DNA of 12,109 bases, from contig JAISGE010000035.1 in assembly GCA_031263265.1 (NCBI GenBank), positions 1-12,109 of the forward strand, read 5' to 3'. A program made the translations under genes and the position numbers. The DNA comes from Treponema sp. GTDB lineage: Bacteria > Spirochaetota > Spirochaetia > Treponematales > Breznakiellaceae. Below are positions 6,557 to 12,109 of the stretch, piece after piece; within the stretch, counting starts at the first letter, position 1, and each line of letters begins with the position of its first letter. Below the pieces are notes generated by a model. That model was not told the origin of the DNA and searched no databases. It saw only the letters and a list, made by a program, of their open reading frames with translations.

Positions 6557-7570
6557 ATGCATAGGATTATGAAACAAATCACTGCGGTGGCAGGAATGGG
6601 TATTGTGGCGCTGCTGTTTATGTCCGCGGGAGGTAGAGAGTCCCCGGTCAACGAAAACAAGCAGATCCGGATTGGTATTGCCAAGATCGTCCAGCATGAA
6701 GCCCTTGATGCTTGTGAACGGGGTATCCAGGACAGCCTCAAAGCACGGGGAGTTGATGCGGTTATTGATTTACAAAATGCCAACGGAGATATGAACACCG
6801 CCTCCCAGATCGCCAACAAATTCAAAGCTGACAAGGTTGATGTGGCGGTCGGGATCGCCACCCCTATTGCGGTAGCGTTGGCCAATACCTTCAAGGATAT
6901 CCCGGTGGTGTTCTCCTCGGTAACTGATCCGGTGGGAGCGAACCTGGTTGTATCCCTGGCCAATGGTTCAGGAAACGTTACCGGGCTTTCCGATGCGATA
7001 CCCACCGGGGAGCATATCGCGCTTTTTAAGGAGATTGCCGGCATTACCACCTTGGGGTATATTTACACCAGTTCTGAGGCAAACTCGATTTCCGCGCTCG
7101 CGCTGGTTGAAGCGGCATGTAAGGCCCAGGGGGTCGCCTTGGTTTCCCAGTCCATCAGTACTTCCGCGGAACTGCGTCAGGCGGCAGAGGCAATCGTGAA
7201 CCGGGTAGACGGCATTTACCTCACCACGGATAACACGGTCTATTCGGCTTTGCCCGCATTGATTCAGGTATTCAATGGAGCCAAGAAGCCTATCTTCTCT
7301 GGGGATGTAACCGGCGCCTTCTCCGGAGGTTGTATGATAGCTTCGGGATTTAATTACTATAAGGCAGGGCTTGCCACCGGAAACATGATCGCAGATATCC
7401 TGGGAGGCAAAAAACCAGGGGATATTCCGGTGAAATTCCTCACGGATCCATCGGAATCAGACCTGCTCTTTGATATGGATGCGGCGAATACCTGTGGTAT
7501 TACCATCCCAGATCAGTACCTTTCAATAGCGAACTATATTTTCGAGAACGGAACCCTGAGTTCCAAGTAA
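6557..7570 (+). CDS. ABC transporter substrate-binding protein (PF04392, TrpX-like)
   Basis: Periplasmic substrate-binding component of an ABC importer of the ABC_sub_bind (PF04392) family, which includes the tryptophan binder TrpX; the substrate here is not shown by sequence. The N terminus is a signal sequence (basic MHRIMK, hydrophobic about 8-22, then SAGG). No lipobox cysteine is present, so a signal peptidase I substrate is likelier than a lipoprotein. The mature part has the type 1 two-lobe pattern: IRIGIAKIVQHEALD near 37, VDVAVGIATPIAVALA near 95, VVFSSVTDPVGANLV near 117 and GNVTGLSD near 138, all typical of the family. At 337 residues it has normal length. The ATG at 6557 is supported by the Shine-Dalgarno; an in-frame ATG at 6569 (MKQ) is an alternative. 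It is the first gene of a three-gene operon. Confidence 0.93.
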   Translation: MHRIMKQITAVAGMGIVALLFMSAGGRESPVNENKQIRIGIAKIVQHEALDACERGIQDSLKARGVDAVIDLQNANGDMNTASQIANKFKADKVDVAVGIATPIAVALANTFKDIPVVFSSVTDPVGANLVVSLANGSGNVTGLSDAIPTGEHIALFKEIAGITTLGYIYTSSEANSISALALVEAACKAQGVALVSQSISTSAELRQAAEAIVNRVDGIYLTTDNTVYSALPALIQVFNGAKKPIFSGDVTGAFSGGCMIASGFNYYKAGLATGNMIADILGGKKPGDIPVKFLTDPSESDLLFDMDAANTCGITIPDQYLSIANYIFENGTLSSK

Positions 7571-7619
7571 GGTGAGGAAATGGTATGATTGGAACGAGCT
7601 GTATAATTGAGGGTATGGA

Positions 7620-8522
7620 GTGATTGCCGGTATTCTGATTGAAGGACTCATTTACGGGATCATGGTATGGGCGGTGTTTATCACCTTTAGGGTTTTGAAC
7701 TTTGCAGACATGACTGTGGATGGTTCCTTCCCCCTGGGGGCGGCCATCATGGCGGTATTGCTCTTGAAAGGATTTCCGGCTGTACTGGCCTTAGCTTTGG
7801 CTTTTGCCGGAGGCGCGGCTGCAGGGCTACTCACCTCCCTCATCCATACCCGGCTTAAAATCCCGGATCTCCTCTCTGGGATCCTCACCATGACCATGCT
7901 CTATTCGATAAACCTCAGGATCATGTCCAACCGGGCAAATCTTTCCCTCTTGCGGGTTCCCACCCTCTTTACCAGGATAAGCGACTGGACCGGGGGCTTT
8001 ATGCCCCCTCAAGGGGCCATTGTGATCTACTGCGCCTTAGTGGTCCTGGGGAGCAAGATCATCCTGGATCTCTTTTTTCATACTGATTACGGGTTATCCA
8101 TGGGTGCTTTGGGTGCCAATCCCCAGCTTATCATATCCCAAGGCATGAATCCTGATATACTGAAGATGAGTGGGATCTGTCTTGCCAATGGTATGGTGGG
8201 GGTATCCGGGGCCTTTACCGCTATGTACCAGGGCTTTGCAGATGTGAACCTGGGCAGTGGCATGATCGTTTCAGGTCTTGCATCCCTCATGATAGGGGAA
8301 TTCCTCATCCGTTCTAACAAGATCAGTGCCTTGACCTTGCGGGTCATACTCGGTTCTATCCTCTACCGGGCCCTCATGTACTTTGCTCGGAACTATGGGT
8401 ATTACTTGCACATGACTGCTAATGACCTCAAGCTCATCACCGGGATTCTCATTATTCTCTGTATTATCATTTCCAAGACCGGCTTCCGAAGTAGGCCCTG
8501 GCTTAAACGGAGCCACTTATGA
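7620..8522 (+). CDS. ABC transporter permease (TrpY-like, BPD_transp_2 type)
   Basis: Integral membrane channel of the importer, with about eight to nine hydrophobic segments over 300 residues. The N-terminal stretch RVLNFADMTVDGSFPLGAA and the motif around 195-220 (AFTAMYQGFADVNLGSGMIV) are typical of permeases that accompany PF04392 binding proteins and are distantly LivH-like. It starts with GTG at 7620-7622: an in-frame TGA at 7608-7610 rules out anything earlier, and GAGGG lies a few bases upstream. It follows the binding protein by 49 nt. Its stop overlaps the ATPase start by 4 nt (ATGA), which implies translational coupling. Confidence 0.93.
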   Translation: MIAGILIEGLIYGIMVWAVFITFRVLNFADMTVDGSFPLGAAIMAVLLLKGFPAVLALALAFAGGAAAGLLTSLIHTRLKIPDLLSGILTMTMLYSINLRIMSNRANLSLLRVPTLFTRISDWTGGFMPPQGAIVIYCALVVLGSKIILDLFFHTDYGLSMGALGANPQLIISQGMNPDILKMSGICLANGMVGVSGAFTAMYQGFADVNLGSGMIVSGLASLMIGEFLIRSNKISALTLRVILGSILYRALMYFARNYGYYLHMTANDLKLITGILIILCIIISKTGFRSRPWLKRSHL

Positions 8523-9322
8523 TCCGTCTGGAAAACCTGAATATGGTGTTCGGCCTGGGAACCCTGGATGAACATACTGCGTTGCATCGCATTAACCTCA
8601 CCGTAGCCAAGGAAGATTTTATCACCCTGATTGGTTCCAATGGAGCGGGGAAAACCACCTTGTACAACGTAATCGCCGGTTCCTGTATACCGAGCTCAGG
8701 CAGGATCTTCATCTATGCGGGAGCCGGGGAGCGGGAGATTACCCGGGAAGCGGAATATCTGCGGGCCCGGTATATCGGCAGGATTTTTCAGAATCCCCTG
8801 CTGGGAACTGCGGGAAAGATGAGTCTTGCAGACAATATGATGATCTGCCATAAAAAGGGGTATAAGGGACTGCGGATCAGCCTCAATAAAAGTATGCGGG
8901 AGACCTTCCAAGAGCAGCTTCGGGTCTTGGATATGGGATTGGAAAACCGCTTGAACGACAATGTGGAACTTTTTTCCGGGGGGCAACGTCAAGCCCTGAC
9001 CCTCCTTATGACGGTGATGTCCCGTCCGAGTATTCTGCTCTTGGACGAGCATACTGCGGCCTTGGATCCTCGCAATGCAGAGCTGATCATGGATCTGACC
9101 CTCAAGTTTGCACGGGAGTACCATTTAACGGTGCTCATGATCACCCACAACATGGGCCATGCCTTGGAATACGGCAACCGCTTACTCATGATGGATCAGG
9201 GAGAGATCATCTTAGATATTGGTGCGGCTGAAAAGGCCCACCTCAGTGCCGAGGGTATTGTCCAACGTTTTCGGGATATTAAGAAACAAGAACTGACGAG
9301 CGACGAACTGCTCTTAAACTAA
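8519..9322 (+). CDS. ABC transporter ATP-binding protein (TrpZ-like)
   Basis: Nucleotide-binding subunit that powers the importer at the inner face of the membrane. All ABC motifs are present in its 267 residues: Walker A GSNGAGKT (39-46), Q-loop Q91, signature FSGGQ (152-156), Walker B ILLLDE (172-177), D-loop AALDPR (180-185) and switch histidine H210. The signature reads FSGGQ rather than the commoner LSGGQ, which is tolerated in this family. The ATG overlaps the permease stop codon. The short C-terminal extension after about 240 shows no extra domain. With no second ATPase gene nearby, the complex probably uses a homodimer (inference). It is the last gene of the operon. Confidence 0.96.
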   Translation: MIRLENLNMVFGLGTLDEHTALHRINLTVAKEDFITLIGSNGAGKTTLYNVIAGSCIPSSGRIFIYAGAGEREITREAEYLRARYIGRIFQNPLLGTAGKMSLADNMMICHKKGYKGLRISLNKSMRETFQEQLRVLDMGLENRLNDNVELFSGGQRQALTLLMTVMSRPSILLLDEHTAALDPRNAELIMDLTLKFAREYHLTVLMITHNMGHALEYGNRLLMMDQGEIILDIGAAEKAHLSAEGIVQRFRDIKKQELTSDELLLN

Positions 9323-9532
9323 AACTGTGCCTAAGAACAAGATACCCCATTTTTTCCGTTCCACCATCTGCGGATTCCCAGTCAAGTACCCCTTACTCCT
9401 CAGCAGTACCAGTTACTGGACGCCGTCAAATACGCCCTTGCCATCTTTTTCTTAAGGAAAGGATTTACCCTCAAAAGTTTACAGGCCCGATTAATTCGAC
9501 CGCCTCGCGTTATACGCCGTTTTGTCTGCTTT
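9323..9532. other. gap after the ABC operon; weak terminator and possible gene relic
   Basis: No gene is supported. A small dyad GCGT-TAT-ACGC (9507-9517) followed by TTTT (9520-9523) could be a weak terminator for the operon. Plus-strand frame 9335-9544 is open for 69 codons with protein-like composition (for example QQYQLLDAVKYALAIFFLRK) but has no plausible start or Shine-Dalgarno, and I do not recognise it. Confidence 0.3.
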
Positions 9533-10102
9533 TTATTTTTCTAAATGCTGGGGACACCGCTCTTTACAATTACCGCAATTTATGCACATATCGGCCCCAA
9601 TACCGAGTGCAACCATATTCCTTTTTATAGAACAATGTTGTTCCCATGGGTTTATTAAAATACATAAAATGGTTATACAGCCTGAATAGTTCTGGTATAT
9701 GTATGCCCTGCGGACAGGGCATACAATATTTACAACCGCCACGCGTTATGCTTTTTATATTTTTATAAACATCCTGAATTGCTTTTATTAATTCCCTGTC
9801 TCCGTTTGACATTACATTCGGTATATTCATTAATGAGTTTTTCAACTTCAGGCGGAGTATCTTTCTCTACCATTCTGTCTAAAAACAAATGTTATTTTTT
9901 TGCGGTATCCGTTCTGCAAGGCTTCTCCGGTAATGGTCTCGCTGTCTCCATACACGTATGCCGTATCAAAATAATTCACGCCATTGTCTATGACATAGCG
10001 GGCCATCTTTATTGCTTTCGTTTTATCATTGGGGAACCGCATACAGCCCAGTCCAAACCGAGATACGTTCAAGCCGGTATTGCCTAATTGTGTATATTCC
10101 AT
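9533..10102 (-). pseudogene. decayed aldo/keto reductase with C-terminal 4Fe-4S domain
   Basis: The remains of an aldo/keto reductase fused to a ferredoxin-like domain, normally about 370-390 residues. The first 70 codons from ATG 10102 are a good N terminus: LGNTGLNVSRFGLGCMRFP, then NYFDTAYVYG with catalytic-type D46 and Y51. After GYRKKI the barrel stops; about 200 residues, including the catalytic Lys and His region, are gone, and the frame ends in TGA at 9848. The C-terminal domain continues in another frame (GGCKYCMPCPQGIHIPELF, about 9675-9740). A second frame change near an A5 run at 9622-9626 brings in CINCGNCKERCPQHLEK and the TAA at 9533. The region is visibly AT-richer than its neighbours, which fits recent transfer. 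The product cannot be a working reductase. Whether any piece is still translated is unknown. Confidence 0.88.
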
Positions 10103-10133
10103 AATTTTTCTTCTTTTTATGTGAATATGGTAT

Positions 10134-10155
10134 TTCAGGCAAAATATAACCTGAA
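10134..10155. repeat. inverted repeat TTCAGG-N10-CCTGAA upstream of the reductase relic
   Basis: A perfect 6-bp dyad (10134-10139 with 10150-10155) with an AT-rich 10-nt centre sits about 32 nt upstream of the relic's ATG, within its probable promoter. It is a possible operator for a dimeric repressor; the size fits but no regulator is identifiable. Confidence 0.3.
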
Positions 10156-10183
10156 CGTAAACGCCATAGACCGAGGGGTAGGC

Positions 10184-10212
10184 TTGTGTTTCCTGGAGTA
10201 TTATTTTAAAAT
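10184..10212 (+). promoter_or_regulatory. sigma70-type promoter of the chemotaxis receptor
   Basis: A -35 box TTGTGT (10184-10189), a 17-nt spacer and a -10 box TAAAAT (10207-10212) precede the receptor gene. Predicted transcription starts near 10219, about 50 nt before the TTG start. No sigma28-type flagellar promoter is seen. Confidence 0.5.
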
Positions 10213-10270
10213 TACCTCATCATGCCCCCTTGGGTAGAAGACGCTCATGTTCATTCCAGGAGATGCAATT

Positions 10271-12109
10271 TTGAATAATCGATCTATTTTTTTTGCCATC
10301 CTTTGTACCGCTAACATGGTCAACGCGGTCATTGTGTTTGTCCTGCTGTGTTTATTCCGGGAGGCTTCGGTTCCCCTGCTGGTCATGTTGCTGCGGGTTG
10401 GGTTTCCCGGTCTGGGTTTTATCGTCCTGTCCACGCTGCTCATGGGGAGGAGCGCGGCTCTTTTTGATTCTGCCAATTTCACGCTTGAGGGAGCGGCATA
10501 TAGGGAGGCGCTGAAAAAACTCGGTTCGGTTCCGATTAGGATGATAGCCCTCCTTGCGGTGCTGGAAAATGTCCTTTTGGCCGGGCTTTTTGTTCAAGGC
10601 TCCTCCATAGGTATTCCTCAGGGGATGGGGGGGGCACTGTACCTGGCCTGTCTGTCCCTGGGGCTTCTGGTGGGAACCTTTGTGTACGTGCTGACCGACC
10701 GGCTGGTGTCGAAAACCCTGATCGTCCATGAGCTTACCGGGTATCCCCGGGATCTGCGGGAGGCACGGCAGAGCGCCAAAATACTGATCGTCCCCGTCGT
10801 GGTGGCCCTTATGTCCATACTCTACAACCTTTCCATCACCCTGCTGACCATTGCCCGGGCGGGGGGTAGTATCTTTGCCATGGACGGGGAGGACTGGATC
10901 ATCATGACCGGCCTTATCGCGTTTTTGGGAGTCTTCATAATCGCGCTGGCCTTTACCTTGAAAAAGAGTACCTCTAGTCTGTTTGATTCGGTAATTGCAC
11001 AGCTTGAGAATTTGTCCTCTGCCAAAAAGGATCTGACTCGGCGTATTTTTATCTGTTCCGTTGACGAGGTGGGGACCATCGCGGGGATGGTCAACAGTTT
11101 TTGCGAAAACATGGAGTCTGGAATGAGGGAGATCAAGAGCGGCCAGGAGGAGCTTTCCACGTCGGGCCTGAAACTTGAGAAGAACGCCTCCGGCATGGCT
11201 TCGTCCCTGGAACGGGTTTCCCAGGTGGTGGAACAGGTCCAGACGAAAACGGACGAGCAGCTGCAGAGCGCGGCGGCGGCGTCCACGGCGGTGCACCGGA
11301 TAGCCAAGAGCATTGCATCTCTGGACAGCTCCATAGGCGCTCAGGCAGCCAGTGTGCGTCAGGCTTCTTCCGCGGTGGAGGAAATGATAGGGAACATCGC
11401 GTCCATCGGCGGGGTTACGGAAAAAATGGCCGTCCAGTTCAAGACCGTGGCCGACGCGGCCGCGGAGGGGAGCGCTCTACAGCGGGAGAGCGGGGCCAGG
11501 ATTAGCGAAATCGTGAGTCAGTCCCAGGCCCTGCAGGAGGCAAACCGGATCATCGCCACCATCGCTGCGCAGACCAACCTTTTGGCGATGAACGCCGCGA
11601 TTGAAGCTGCCCACGCGGGGGAAGCGGGGCGGGGCTTCTCCGTGGTTGCCGATGAAATACGGAAACTCGCGGAAAATTCTTCCAACGAATCCCGGAAGAT
11701 AGGCGCGGAACTGAAACAGATCGTGGAAACCATCGCCCATATCGTTAAAAACGCCGGAGCACTGGAGCAATCCTTTGTCCAGGTTTCCGCCCGGGTGCAA
11801 GAAACGGGAAAGCTGGTGCAGGAAGTGGACAACGCCGTCAAGGAACAAAGGGAAGGAGCCGGGCAGGTTATGGGGGCACTGAAGGCGATGAACGACATAA
11901 CCCTCCATGTCGGTGCGGGTTCCAAGGAAATGAACGAAGGCAACGAATCTATGCTGCGGGAAGTCGGTTTCCTGCAAAATCAGGCGGGGGAGATTGCCGG
12001 CAGCGTTTCACAAATGGCCGAGGACATACGGACCGTCAACAACGGCGCGCAGGAGATTGACCGGTTGGCCCTTGCCAATCAGACATCGATCCGGTCGATT
12101 GTAAAAATC
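10271..12109 (+). CDS. methyl-accepting chemotaxis protein with six-helix membrane domain, 3' end cut
   Basis: A transmembrane chemoreceptor that would signal through CheA/CheW to the flagella. 613 residues lie in the window and the frame is still open at the edge. Six hydrophobic segments (about 7-29, 33-58, 88-109, 118-141, 170-195, 209-230) fill the N-terminal part, leaving only short loops and no periplasmic ligand-binding domain. A HAMP-like linker follows at about 231-285 (KKDLTRRIF...DEVGTIAGMVN), then a long coiled-coil signalling domain with the hairpin tip IIATIAAQTNLLAMNAAIEA (427-446) running on through GRGFSVVADEIRKLA. The start is chosen as TTG at 10271, 8 nt after AGGAG. ATG at 10247 is in frame and would add 8 residues but has only a weak Shine-Dalgarno; TAG at 10235 blocks anything earlier. 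The missing C terminus may carry further methylation sites. Confidence 0.92.
   Translation, partial: MNNRSIFFAILCTANMVNAVIVFVLLCLFREASVPLLVMLLRVGFPGLGFIVLSTLLMGRSAALFDSANFTLEGAAYREALKKLGSVPIRMIALLAVLENVLLAGLFVQGSSIGIPQGMGGALYLACLSLGLLVGTFVYVLTDRLVSKTLIVHELTGYPRDLREARQSAKILIVPVVVALMSILYNLSITLLTIARAGGSIFAMDGEDWIIMTGLIAFLGVFIIALAFTLKKSTSSLFDSVIAQLENLSSAKKDLTRRIFICSVDEVGTIAGMVNSFCENMESGMREIKSGQEELSTSGLKLEKNASGMASSLERVSQVVEQVQTKTDEQLQSAAAASTAVHRIAKSIASLDSSIGAQAASVRQASSAVEEMIGNIASIGGVTEKMAVQFKTVADAAAEGSALQRESGARISEIVSQSQALQEANRIIATIAAQTNLLAMNAAIEAAHAGEAGRGFSVVADEIRKLAENSSNESRKIGAELKQIVETIAHIVKNAGALEQSFVQVSARVQETGKLVQEVDNAVKEQREGAGQVMGALKAMNDITLHVGAGSKEMNEGNESMLREVGFLQNQAGEIAGSVSQMAEDIRTVNNGAQEIDRLALANQTSIRSIVKI

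Noticed and set aside
6552..6572. Six-codon frame MLCIGL overlapping the start of the binding protein gene
   Set aside because: Its ATG is only 2 nt after the Shine-Dalgarno, too close for initiation. The ATG at 6557 has normal spacing.
6550..7050. 166-codon minus-strand frame opposite the binding protein
   Set aside because: Shadow of the binding protein gene, which has a promoter, a Shine-Dalgarno and family motifs.
10352..11334. Long minus-strand frames opposite the chemotaxis receptor (314 and 170 codons)
   Set aside because: They mirror the GC-rich receptor reading frame, which has a full signalling domain; the opposite translations show no domain.
1..12109. CRISPR arrays, insertion sequences, integrase sites or phage genes
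   Set aside because: No regularly spaced repeats, transposase or integrase frames, terminal inverted repeats or phage structural genes were seen.

Overview
The window looks like a chromosomal segment of a spirochaete, most likely Treponema or a close relative. This is inference from gene content (a bacterial XPB helicase, a cdaA-ybbR-acpS cluster downstream of dxs, a PF04392-type ABC transporter and a large chemotaxis receptor), from codon use and from the frequent TTG/GTG starts. The species cannot be named from this sequence.

Left part (1-6202) is all on the minus strand. Read in transcription order it holds: a hidden 29-residue, very basic gene of the AURKAIP1/COX24 (mS38/bS22-like) ribosomal-protein type (6113-6202); dxs, which makes 1-deoxy-D-xylulose 5-phosphate for isoprenoids (3880-5880); cdaA, a membrane diadenylate cyclase (2886-3737); ybbR/cdaR, its usual membrane-anchored partner (1946-2896); acpS, holo-ACP synthase (1557-1949); and the first 491 codons of an XPB/ERCC3-type DNA helicase, cut by the window edge (1-1475). 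cdaA, ybbR and acpS overlap by a few bases and form one translationally coupled unit. Both dxs and xpb have a good -10 box ending exactly 9 nt before the ATG and no Shine-Dalgarno, which suggests leaderless or nearly leaderless mRNAs.

Middle part (6203-9322). A 354-bp gap between two divergent transcription units contains an unusual run of stem-loops and a possible 12-codon Trp-Trp leader peptide. It ends with the promoter of a three-gene ABC importer on the plus strand: periplasmic binding protein, integral membrane permease and ATPase, with a TrpXYZ-like family arrangement. The permease and ATPase overlap by 4 nt.

Right part (9323-12109). A short gap is followed by a decayed, visibly AT-richer aldo/keto reductase with a C-terminal ferredoxin-like domain on the minus strand (9533-10102). 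It has lost the middle of the protein and carries a frameshift, and it is probably a transferred gene now being lost. Divergent from it is a chemotaxis receptor (10271 to the window end) with about six membrane segments and no periplasmic sensor domain; its C terminus lies outside the window.
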